From the NCBI GenBank assembly GCA_902785445.1, contig CACZYN010000075.1:1-8347 (forward strand): DNA of 8,347 nucleotides. Reading direction: 5' to 3'. This stretch comes from an uncultured Anaerovibrio sp. Its GTDB lineage: Bacteria; Bacillota; Negativicutes; Selenomonadales; Selenomonadaceae. Shown one piece after another: positions 1-5,583 of this stretch; the first letter of the stretch is position 1, and every line of letters starts with the position of its first letter. The notes under the pieces were generated by a model. It was given only the letters and a program-made list of their open reading frames with translations. It was not told the DNA's origin and searched no databases. The position numbers were made by a program, and so were the translations under genes.

Positions 1-119
1 AAATAGGAAGTGTATTTTCCCTATAGAAAAATTTGTATAATTGAGTTATAATTATGGGGCAACTTTAAAATAATGTGATAAAAATAAATGGTTAATCATA
101 GAATTCAGAGGTGTTATTT
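1..119 (+). promoter_or_regulatory. AT-rich leader upstream of yvyF, candidate promoter region
   Basis: This stretch has no coding potential and is very AT-rich. It contains two exact TATAAT hexamers, at 36-41 and 47-52, either of which could be a vegetative -10 box. Neither has a convincing TTGACA-like -35 at 16-18 bases: the segments there read TATTTT and TAGAAA. No sigma-28 (TAAA-N15-GCCGATAT) or sigma-54 pattern was found. A promoter for yvyF here is therefore plausible but weak, and yvyF could instead be read from an upstream gene outside the window. Confidence 0.35.
107..113 (+). promoter_or_regulatory. Ribosome binding site that sets the yvyF start
   Basis: AGAGGTG ends 6 bases before the ATG at 120. 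The GTG inside this motif (111-113) is in frame and opens a longer reading frame, but it is part of the Shine-Dalgarno sequence and has no ribosome site of its own. The ATG at 120 is therefore preferred. Confidence 0.8.
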
Positions 120-512
120 ATGAACAAGTTGAAGAACTGCCCAGAGTGCGGAAAATTATATTTAGAAGTTGGTCAGAAAATGTGCCCGGCTTGCTATGAT
201 GTTGAGTTGGAACAGGAGAAGATTGTCCATGACTATGTTCGTGATCATGACAAGTGCAGCATCCGTATGATTGTTGATGATACCGGTGTTAAGGAGAAGG
301 TGGTTCTCCGCATGATTAAGAGTGGCCGGGTAGTTAGCAAAAATGTTGCTTATCCGTGTGAAAATTGTGGTGCCGATATTTTTGTGGGCAAACTTTGTGA
401 AAAATGCAGCAAGGATCTCAACAAGCAGGTTGAGAAGCTTAATGCTGACAAGAAAAAGCTTCAGAACGTTGACCGGAGCCGTACTATGTACAATGCCGGC
501 AAGGATTTTTAA
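120..512 (+). CDS. yvyF: YvyF-like flagellar operon zinc-ribbon protein (TIGR03826 type)
   Basis: The 130-residue protein starts MNKLKNCPEC. Two Cys pairs near the N-terminus (C7-x2-C10 and C22-x2-C25) and two more later (C80-x2-C83 and C93-x2-C96) look like two four-cysteine zinc ribbons. Between them, residues about 35-72 resemble a helix-turn-helix: an I-V-D-D-T-G-V turn followed by a helix ending in I-K-S-G-R-V. The C-terminal 35 residues are Lys/Asn-rich and probably helical. In Bacillus the homologous gene also lies directly before flgM, and the family is annotated only as a flagellar-operon protein. A regulatory or nucleic-acid-binding role is an inference from the two zinc ribbons and the HTH-like centre. 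A terminator just downstream separates the gene from flgM, so it is probably not always co-transcribed with the rest. Confidence 0.85.
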   Translation: MNKLKNCPECGKLYLEVGQKMCPACYDVELEQEKIVHDYVRDHDKCSIRMIVDDTGVKEKVVLRMIKSGRVVSKNVAYPCENCGADIFVGKLCEKCSKDLNKQVEKLNADKKKLQNVDRSRTMYNAGKDF

Positions 513-530
513 TTGTATAGATATTTTTTT

Positions 531-559
531 GCAGGATTTAAGGATCCTGCATTTTTTTT
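531..559 (+). terminator. Rho-independent terminator after yvyF
   Basis: A perfect 7-bp stem (GCAGGAT at 531-537 pairing with ATCCTGC at 544-550) encloses a 6-base loop, TTAAGG. It is followed by A and eight Ts (552-559). It begins 18 bases after the yvyF stop. This is a textbook intrinsic terminator for + strand transcription, and it marks flgM as the start of a separate unit or of attenuated read-through. Confidence 0.85.
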
Positions 560-565
560 CGATAA
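539..565 (+). promoter_or_regulatory. Candidate sigma-28 (SigD/FliA) promoter for flgM
   Basis: TAAG (539-542), a 15-base spacer and TTCGATAA (558-565) resemble the sigma-28 consensus TAAA-N15-GCCGATAT (enteric -10: GCCGATAA). The -35 matches 3 of 4 bases and the -10 matches 6 of 8 of the enteric form, with exact family spacing. The -35 lies in the loop of the preceding terminator hairpin and the -10 just after its T-run. In Bacillus subtilis flgM also has its own SigD promoter, so position and gene context fit. The start site would be near 572, giving a leader of about 80 bases. The match is good but not perfect. Confidence 0.5.
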
Positions 566-583
566 ATTGTTAGGAAGATGAAT

Positions 584-600
584 GGACACTACAAGTGTCC
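584..600 (+). repeat. Palindrome (7-bp inverted repeat) in the flgM leader
   Basis: GGACACT (584-590) and AGTGTCC (594-600) are perfect inverted repeats around ACA. In RNA this gives a tight 7-bp hairpin near the 5' end of the predicted flgM leader; in DNA it is a 17-base near-palindrome that could be an operator. There is no T-run after it (CCATTTT follows), so it is a poor terminator. Its role is unknown. Confidence 0.6.
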
Positions 601-653
601 CCATTTTCAGCCAGTAAACAGTAATTATATGAGAAGAAGGACGGTGAGAAACC

Positions 654-929
654 ATGATTATAAACAATAATATTCAAAGTATTGCTGGTATTTACAGCAA
701 CCACAGCAGCAACAACAAAGTTGCACGAGCTGGCCGAGATGAGGAAAAACGGGATGAAATCCATATCTCCCAGGAAGGTCAGAATGTTCGCGAAATGCTG
801 AACAAGATGAACAGCATGGATGACGTGCGTCATGATCGCGTTGCGGAACTGGAAAATTTAATTGCTTCCGGCAATTATCACGTAAGCAGCCGAGATTTGG
901 CTGAGAGCATTTTACAGTGCCGTTTCTGA
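654..929 (+). CDS. flgM: Negative regulator of flagellin synthesis FlgM (anti-sigma-28 factor)
   Basis: This 91-residue protein has the usual FlgM length (about 90). FlgM binds sigma-28 in the cytoplasm and keeps late flagellar genes silent until it is exported or otherwise relieved after hook completion. The N-terminal half is Asn/Ser-rich and likely disordered, starting MIINNNIQSIAGIY. The family-specific C-terminal half carries the I-x-I-S-x-E-G motif near residue 38. It ends with the conserved V-R-x-D-R-V-A-E-L-x-x-L-I-A-S-G-x-Y-x-V helix-turn and a final A-E-S-I-L helix. The start ATG at 654 follows a split Shine-Dalgarno, AAGGACGGTGAG (637-648). The gene is preceded by a terminator, a candidate sigma-28 promoter and a hairpin, which would give feedback control by the sigma factor it inhibits. 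The assignment is firm. Confidence 0.93.
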   Translation: MIINNNIQSIAGIYSNHSSNNKVARAGRDEEKRDEIHISQEGQNVREMLNKMNSMDDVRHDRVAELENLIASGNYHVSSRDLAESILQCRF

Positions 930-956
930 TTTAGATTGCACGAATTTTAGCCAAAA

Positions 957-963
957 AAGGTGG
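957..963 (+). promoter_or_regulatory. Ribosome binding site before the first flgN
   Basis: AAGGTGG lies 11 bases before the ATG at 975, a slightly long gap. The in-frame GTG at 960 sits inside this motif and lacks an upstream ribosome site. FlgN homologues usually begin a few residues before the first long helix, which fits the ATG at 975 (MWQKLEEIINVL). Confidence 0.6.
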
Positions 964-974
964 GATGTATCACA

Positions 975-1460
975 ATGTGGCAAAAGCTAGAAGAGATAAT
1001 TAATGTTTTGGTGAAAAATTATCAAAAATTGGAAATGCTAGGTCAAAAGAAACGTGGCATTTTGGTGAATGTGGACATAAAGGCACTTGAAAAGATTGTG
1101 CACGAAGAAGAAGCTGTTGTTGAAACTATCAACAAGGCTGAGCGTGAACGCCAAAAAGTGATCAACCAGTTGGCTAAAGAAAATGTTGAAATAAAACCCG
1201 ACATGGAAATGCGGGATGTTTGGTCACAGTGTAAGGATGCTAAGATGCGGGATAAGCTAAAAGCTTGTCATGAAGCCTTGCAGAACATTGTGAAAAAGAC
1301 CCAGGAGATCCAGGGCAACAATGAAATTATGATTTCAGCGGCACTGGATGCAATTAATTTCAAGCTTAACCAGCTGGGTGGGACATCAGTGGAGCCTACT
1401 TATGGTAATGTAGGTCAAGAGAGGGTATCCCACGAAAAGAATTTTGATCTTGAGGTGTGA
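975..1460 (+). CDS. flgN: FlgN-type export chaperone, first copy
   Basis: This 161-residue, almost entirely helical, highly charged protein has the FlgN family layout: a first helix L-x-x-I-I-x-V-L-x-x-x-Y-x-x-L, a second helix with the G-I-L-V-x-x-D-x-x-x-L-x-x-I pattern, then E-E-E and K-A-E-R-E-R-Q. FlgN binds the C-termini of FlgK and FlgL in the cytoplasm, prevents their premature assembly and delivers them to the export gate. Its C-terminus carries T-Y-G-x-x-G (from residue 142) and ends N-F-D-L-E-V, the usual FlgN tail. Its neighbours flgM and flgK are the standard ones. The stop is only 2 bases from the ATG of a second FlgN-like gene, and that gene's ribosome site lies inside the end of this one, so the two are probably translationally coupled. 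Start choice is explained under the ribosome binding site at 957. Confidence 0.82.
   Translation: MWQKLEEIINVLVKNYQKLEMLGQKKRGILVNVDIKALEKIVHEEEAVVETINKAERERQKVINQLAKENVEIKPDMEMRDVWSQCKDAKMRDKLKACHEALQNIVKKTQEIQGNNEIMISAALDAINFKLNQLGGTSVEPTYGNVGQERVSHEKNFDLEV
1452..1457 (+). promoter_or_regulatory. Ribosome binding site for the second flgN-like gene
   Basis: GAGGTG sits 5 bases before the ATG at 1463 and lies within the last codons of the preceding gene. The in-frame GTG at 1457 overlaps the G of this motif and the preceding stop codon and is not preferred. Confidence 0.75.
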
Positions 1461-1462
1461 TT

Positions 1463-1930
1463 ATGAAGGATATCGTGGATATACTTCGCCAGCAGCTGGT
1501 GTTGAGCAAAAGATTACTGGAACTGGCACAAGCTCAGAGAATAGAATTGGTCAAGACGGACGCGGTAGCAGCAAGGAAGCTGGCCAGCGAGATGGAACCG
1601 ATTTTGGCCAACATCAACAGTTTAGAGAAGCGTAAAGCAGAACTTTTGGCGAATCTTGGGGAAGATAATTTGTCGACATGGCTGTCCAAGTTGCCTTATT
1701 CACCGGACAAAAAAGTTCTTGGTACGCTTATCGAAAACCAGGAAATTGTATTGCGGGAACTGAAGAAAACCAATGACAGTAACCAGCAATATTTAGATAG
1801 ACATGCAAAGTTTATTGATTATAGCATCAATGTAATGACCCAGACCAGTGCGGGGGTGACCTACGGAACACCGGGTGATGACGGTGGGAGGCCTGTTCAG
1901 GGGAGAAAGATGTTTGAAGCAGGAGTATAG
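1463..1930 (+). CDS. Second FlgN-type export chaperone
   Basis: This 155-residue, helical, charged protein belongs to the same family as the gene before it. Residues 1-30 form the first FlgN helix (L-R-Q-Q-L-V-L-S-K-R-L-L-E-L-A), followed by R-I-E-L-V-K-T-D and the S-E-M-E-P-I-L-A-N-I segment. The C-terminal part has K-K-T-N near residue 113, then S-I-N-V-M-T-Q-T-S-A-G-V-T-Y-G-T-P-G (T-Y-G from residue 133), and ends M-F-E-A-G-V. The first copy shares K-K-T, an aliphatic helix, T-Y-G-x-x-G and the final F-(D/E)-x-x-V, so the two look like diverged paralogues. Two copies next to flgK and flgL suggest that one serves each junction protein or that they form a heterodimer; this is inference. The gene sits 15 bases before flgK. 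Confidence 0.75.
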   Translation: MKDIVDILRQQLVLSKRLLELAQAQRIELVKTDAVAARKLASEMEPILANINSLEKRKAELLANLGEDNLSTWLSKLPYSPDKKVLGTLIENQEIVLRELKKTNDSNQQYLDRHAKFIDYSINVMTQTSAGVTYGTPGDDGGRPVQGRKMFEAGV

Positions 1931-1945
1931 AACAGGAGAAAAGTT

Positions 1946-3565
1946 ATGTTAAGTACATTTTCAGGTCTAAATACCATGGTAAGTGGTATTCAGAACAACA
2001 GAGTTGGCTTAAACACAGTAGGTCACAACATCAGTAATTCCAGCACTACAGGGTATTCCCGCCAGCAGGTTAATTCCGTGGCAACCCCGTCGGAGACCAT
2101 TTGGTCCTATTCCCGTGCCAACCAGATCGGTAGCGGCGTAGGCATCTATGGTATTGCCAGGGCGCGGGATATTTATGCTGACCGTCAGTATTGGAAGGAA
2201 AATACCACTGATGGTTATTATAATGCCAAGGCCCGTAATTATTCCAAGCTGGAGACTATATTTAACGATTCTGATGACAATTCTTTACAGGCGGCTATGG
2301 AAAAATTCTATAAGTCCTGGGTAGACTGCTCTACTACAGCCAGTACTGCCTCCAGCCGACAGAATGTTATCAATGCCGGATATAATTTTGCTGAGACATT
2401 GAATGCTACGGCAACCCAGGTTCAGGCCCAGATTGAATCCGTATATCAGGAGATTATTCTCAGCGTTGATAATATTAATAGTATGACTGACCGAGTAACA
2501 GTGTTGAATGGTCAGATTATGGAGATGGAAGCCAATGGTTCCATGGCCAATGACTTGCGGGATCAGCGGGACTTATTGGTGGATCAGTTATCCAAGATTA
2601 TGCATATGAGTGTTAATGAAACCCCTAACGGGATGTATAATCTGGTTTGTAACGGAACTACCTTGGTAAATGGCACCAGTAAGGTGACCATCGCCGTTTC
2701 ACCACCATTAAATAATGTAGTTTATGGTATCAGTGATTATACCCTTAATATTAAGGAGTCTGATATTCCGTTTGATCCGGGCAATGGTGAATTGTACGGT
2801 CAGATACAGTCCATATATGAGGACAAGGAATATATTGACCGGTTGGCCAATATGGCAGCCTTCCTTCTCACTACTTTGAATGACCAGCATAAGGCCGGTT
2901 ATACCCTTAAGGAGACCTCTACAGGTATTGTTCAGGGTAACAACTTTTATGGTACCACTGATGCAGTCTATACTTGGAATACAACTAATCCTGATGATAT
3001 GCATCTGGAAAAAGGTGGCGTGGCTAAGCGGGGTATTCAGATTATTAAGGAATTGACTATTAATCAGGATTTGACCGCGACTGATGGCCATAATCTGCTG
3101 GCAACCCGGTCCGCAGAAAGAAAGATAGATGATTCTACAGATCCTCCTACCATTACCATAACAGGCGTAAATGGTGTGGCAGATGGTGAAAACGCCGTAT
3201 GGATAAGTACACTGTTTAACTGTGTTAAGAAAAATACAAGTAATGTAGATAAAGATGCAAGTGGCACTCTCATTAATGAGCAGATTCGTGCTATTGGTGA
3301 TGAGTCCTTCTATAGTTATTACAATACCAGCATGACCACTTTGGGCTCTTCCACTGAGAATATGAAAAACAAGGTGGAATTCCAAAGTGACCTTATGACC
3401 CAGATTGAAAATTTACGGGAGTCTACTTCCGGGGTTAACTGGGATGAGGAACTTACCAATATGATTACTTATCAGCAGGGCTATGCAGCCTGCTCCCGTT
3501 GTCTTACTACCATGGATGAAATGCTGGACAAGCTCATAAACAGCACCGGTGTAGTAGGTAGATGA
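1946..3565 (+). CDS. flgK: Flagellar hook-associated protein 1, FlgK (HAP1)
   Basis: This 539-residue secreted axial protein forms the first hook-filament junction ring. The N-terminus, LSTFSGLNTMVSGI, followed by L-N-T-V-G-H-N-I-S-N-S-S-T-T-G-Y-S-R-Q-Q-V, is the FlgK/FlgE-type rod-hook motif. The C-terminus (about 495-539) reads V-N-W-D-E-E-L-T-N-M-I-T-Y-Q-Q-G-Y then T-T-M-D-E-M-L-D-K-L-I-N-S-T-G-V-V-G-R, the standard FlgK ending. The middle is the variable surface domain. There is no signal peptide, as expected for flagellar type III export. AGGAGAA lies 5 bases before the ATG. Unusually, it contains five cysteines (128, 235, 426, 516, 519), including C-x2-C inside the C-terminal assembly helix. 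FlgL and the visible part of FliD have none. Length is near the family norm of about 500-550. Confidence 0.96.
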   Translation: MLSTFSGLNTMVSGIQNNRVGLNTVGHNISNSSTTGYSRQQVNSVATPSETIWSYSRANQIGSGVGIYGIARARDIYADRQYWKENTTDGYYNAKARNYSKLETIFNDSDDNSLQAAMEKFYKSWVDCSTTASTASSRQNVINAGYNFAETLNATATQVQAQIESVYQEIILSVDNINSMTDRVTVLNGQIMEMEANGSMANDLRDQRDLLVDQLSKIMHMSVNETPNGMYNLVCNGTTLVNGTSKVTIAVSPPLNNVVYGISDYTLNIKESDIPFDPGNGELYGQIQSIYEDKEYIDRLANMAAFLLTTLNDQHKAGYTLKETSTGIVQGNNFYGTTDAVYTWNTTNPDDMHLEKGGVAKRGIQIIKELTINQDLTATDGHNLLATRSAERKIDDSTDPPTITITGVNGVADGENAVWISTLFNCVKKNTSNVDKDASGTLINEQIRAIGDESFYSYYNTSMTTLGSSTENMKNKVEFQSDLMTQIENLRESTSGVNWDEELTNMITYQQGYAACSRCLTTMDEMLDKLINSTGVVGR

Positions 3566-3599
3566 TGAAGGATAGGATAGGAAAGGTAAGGTATAGATT
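3566..3599 (+). promoter_or_regulatory. flgK-flgL intergenic with GGATA direct repeat and ribosome site
   Basis: The 34-base gap contains GGATA-GGATA-GGAAA-GG (3570-3586), three GGA triplets exactly 5 bases apart, followed by TAAGGT (3587-3592), 7 bases before the flgL ATG. The TAAGGT or the AAAGGT just before it is the likely Shine-Dalgarno. The repeated GGA could be simple purine-rich translation enhancement or a landing site for CsrA, which recognises GGA and is encoded in this operon. The second idea is speculative. Confidence 0.4.
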
Positions 3600-4928
3600 A
3601 TGCGTATAAGCAGTACAATGATGACCAACAACTACTTGAAACAGCTGAATGGCTCCTATGAGCAGTACACCAAGCTGTTCGAGCAGAGTGATGGTAAGAA
3701 GCTCCATCGGGCTTCTGATAATGCAGTTGATTATTCTAAATATTTGAGATATCAGAATTCCCTCACCAATGTGGAGCAGTTCCAGGCGGATATTACTACC
3801 GCTGTTTCCTGGATGAAGAACAGTGACGCGGCTTTGGTAAATGTTACGGAACGCATGAAGGAATTCAAGGGTAAGGTGGTAGCAGCCGGTAACTCTTCCA
3901 ACAATGAAAGTGATATGCACGATATCGCCAAGGAATTGTTGGCCAGCGTTCAGGAGATGGTTGCGGATATGAATGCTCAGATTGGGGATCGTTATTTGTT
4001 CTCCGGTCAGTCCGATACCACAATGCCATTCCATATTTCTGATGAAAAGAAGCCCCGTGGTGAGACTAAGACCCTTAGTGAGGCCCAGCAGTCGTTCTTC
4101 AGGGATGACACCAATACTAAGCCAACTGTGACCCAGATGCTGAAGATGGTGGATGAGGATGAAAATGTCTATTATTTGAATGTTACTGATGGCAGAGTAT
4201 ATTCACAGGAGTTTATGGAAAATGGCTTCAAGGATAGGGTAGCTAGTGGCCAGGCGCGTGTGAAAGATGGAGATCAGGTTGGTGTCATTTCCGGTTGGAC
4301 CGATAGCAAGGAGGTAAGTAATTACTTCGATAGTAATGGTATTATTAAGGATACAGCAGCGGGTACAGCTGTGGATATGACTACTAGCGGTGGTACAGTA
4401 AGCTTAAAATTTGCCGTTACTGAGCAGTATATTGTTACTTATAAGGGCGATGCCAAGTATATTTCCATGGTAAAGAAAACCGGTGGCGTGGACAAGGCTA
4501 CTGATTCGGTAAATCAGACTGGTCAGGATGTATTTGGCAGTGATATTTTTGATACTCCAGGCTTAAGCTATGATGGTGGCACTGCCTCTGGTACGGCTAT
4601 GCTTAATGAGTTGTTATATGCTGTAGCTAAAATTGATGCAGCAGAGTATGACTGGGCAGCCAATGACGGACTTACCCTTAGTGATGCGGCCCATGCCCAG
4701 GTGTTGGGAGCTGAGACCACCATGGCAGCTCGTCAGCAGGCCTATACTGCAGCCTCTGATATGCTCACCACCCAGGATGAGTCTATCACCAGCGATATTA
4801 CCGATGTTTCCAGTACTGATGTGGCCAAGCTGGCTACCATGCTGATGGAATATCAGACTATCTATAGTTTGTCTCTGTCAGTTGGCTCCAAGATTTTGCC
4901 AGGTACTTTAGCTGATTATCTACGTTAA
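3600..4928 (+). CDS. flgL: Flagellar hook-associated protein 3, FlgL (HAP3)
   Basis: FlgL is the second junction protein between FlgK and the filament, exported by the flagellar type III apparatus. At 442 residues it is much longer than the roughly 300 of Bacillus or E. coli FlgL. The N-terminal part is typical: MRISSTMMTNNYLKQLN, then K-L-H-R-A-S-D-N-A-V-D-Y-S (the flagellin-like R-A-x-D-N/D-P position). A conserved I-G-D-R-Y-L-F-S-G-Q starts at residue 128 and is followed by M-P-F. The C-terminal 45 residues carry D-V-S-S-T-D-V-A-K-L-A-T-M-L-M-E-Y-Q and S-L-S-V-G-S-K-I-L-P, standard for FlgL. The extra length lies in the middle (about 145-380), Asp/Gly/Thr-rich and likely a surface-exposed insertion. 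It has no cysteine. It follows flgK by 34 bases. Confidence 0.92.
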   Translation: MRISSTMMTNNYLKQLNGSYEQYTKLFEQSDGKKLHRASDNAVDYSKYLRYQNSLTNVEQFQADITTAVSWMKNSDAALVNVTERMKEFKGKVVAAGNSSNNESDMHDIAKELLASVQEMVADMNAQIGDRYLFSGQSDTTMPFHISDEKKPRGETKTLSEAQQSFFRDDTNTKPTVTQMLKMVDEDENVYYLNVTDGRVYSQEFMENGFKDRVASGQARVKDGDQVGVISGWTDSKEVSNYFDSNGIIKDTAAGTAVDMTTSGGTVSLKFAVTEQYIVTYKGDAKYISMVKKTGGVDKATDSVNQTGQDVFGSDIFDTPGLSYDGGTASGTAMLNELLYAVAKIDAAEYDWAANDGLTLSDAAHAQVLGAETTMAARQQAYTAASDMLTTQDESITSDITDVSSTDVAKLATMLMEYQTIYSLSLSVGSKILPGTLADYLR

Positions 4929-4962
4929 TATATGTAGTTAATTTTACGAATATAATATAAAG

Positions 4963-4969
4963 AAGGTGA
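4963..4969 (+). promoter_or_regulatory. Ribosome binding site that sets the yviE start
   Basis: AAGGTGA lies 5 bases before the ATG at 4975. The in-frame GTG at 4966 is part of the Shine-Dalgarno itself, so the three extra residues it would add are not expected in the protein. Confidence 0.8.
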
Positions 4970-4974
4970 ATACC

Positions 4975-5568
4975 ATGCTGGCGGAAATGAAATATCTTAA
5001 CATAAGGCATGAGTTGCCCCAGATTAGTATTCATCAGGAGCAGCCCCGGTCCTTGAAAAATACCTTTCGTCCGGCGGAGCTCCATCGTCATTACGACCCG
5101 CCTCTGGCGGATGTGGCGGCTACATTGGTGGAGGTTGATATCGACACCTATAACAGTCGCAAGGCCTATGGCTTTTTGAACCATGATGATTTTGCCAAAA
5201 AGTATGGTGGAGAAGGCTTCAGTGATGTTCAGGCCAATACCTCGAGACTGGCCCGATCTGGCTGGAATTTTGCCAAGAATGGTGCCCATCCGGGAGCCAA
5301 TCTTATTGGCAATGAGGCTAAGGCAAGACTACGGGGGGAAATTCTTCAGTGGCCAAAATGGGAAGCGGTAAAAATTCCAGATCCGGAATTTACCGTGACA
5401 CCATCCCAAATAAAGGGTAAAATGGACCCAGGAAGTGATACTACCAGCATTCAGGCTACGGCAACACCAGAGATTGAAAATCGTCCTGGTTCAGCCCAGA
5501 CCACCTTGGCAAGCAAAGGCTACGTAAGGCAGTGGGTCAGTGTGGGACGTTATGACGTATATGCTTAA
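4975..5568 (+). CDS. yviE: DUF6470 (YviE-type) flagellar-cluster protein
   Basis: This 197-residue protein has no signal peptide or membrane segment. It begins MLAEMKYLNIRHELPQISIH; the L-P-Q-I-x-I-H-Q opening is typical of YviE/DUF6470 proteins. Residues about 50-110 contain L-V-E-V-D-I-D-T, then a charged stretch S-R-K-A-Y-G-F and a helical segment ending in N-E-A-K-A-R-L, which again fits that family. The C-terminal third is Pro/Thr-rich. In Bacillus subtilis yviE occupies the same slot between flgL and fliW. The biochemical role is not established, and nothing here indicates catalysis. A link to late assembly or to the FliW-CsrA switch can be proposed only from position: fliW begins 15 bases downstream. 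Family assignment rests on the opening motif plus synteny. Confidence 0.75.
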   Translation: MLAEMKYLNIRHELPQISIHQEQPRSLKNTFRPAELHRHYDPPLADVAATLVEVDIDTYNSRKAYGFLNHDDFAKKYGGEGFSDVQANTSRLARSGWNFAKNGAHPGANLIGNEAKARLRGEILQWPKWEAVKIPDPEFTVTPSQIKGKMDPGSDTTSIQATATPEIENRPGSAQTTLASKGYVRQWVSVGRYDVYA

Positions 5569-5583
5569 AGATGGAGGATACTA

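Noticed and set aside
3..24. Imperfect hairpin ATAGG ... CCTAT at the window start, possible upstream terminator
   Set aside because: The stem is only 5 bp before a bulge and is followed by AGAAAAATTTG, not a T-run. The upstream gene is not visible, so it cannot be supported.
372..379. Exact GCCGATAT, the SigD -10 consensus, inside yvyF
   Set aside because: There is no TAAA-like -35 at 14-16 bases upstream (sequence TATCCG). The bases encode Gly-Ala-Asp-Ile in frame after a zinc-ribbon cysteine, so chance is the simpler explanation.
343..573. Open + strand frame overlapping the end of yvyF
   Set aside because: It is out of frame with the well-supported zinc-ribbon gene and runs through the terminator hairpin.
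584..600. flgM leader hairpin as a CsrA site
   Set aside because: UACAAGUGU looks like the CsrA consensus, but the loop has no GGA, the element CsrA requires.
2708..3385. 225-codon open frame on the minus strand
   Set aside because: It lies wholly inside flgK, whose protein is clearly conserved at both ends. The antisense translation shows no recognisable domain and is rich in Ile/Cys/His in a way typical of antisense frames.
3534..4034. 166-codon open frame on the minus strand across the flgK-flgL junction
   Set aside because: It is antisense to two confidently assigned genes and shows no family motif.
4951..4956. Exact TATAAT in the flgL-yviE gap
   Set aside because: There is no -35 at suitable spacing, and the implied start site would fall in or at the yviE ribosome site, leaving no usable leader.
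4858..5289. 143-codon open frame on the minus strand over the end of flgL and the start of yviE
   Set aside because: It is antisense to conserved genes, and the translation has no recognisable motif.
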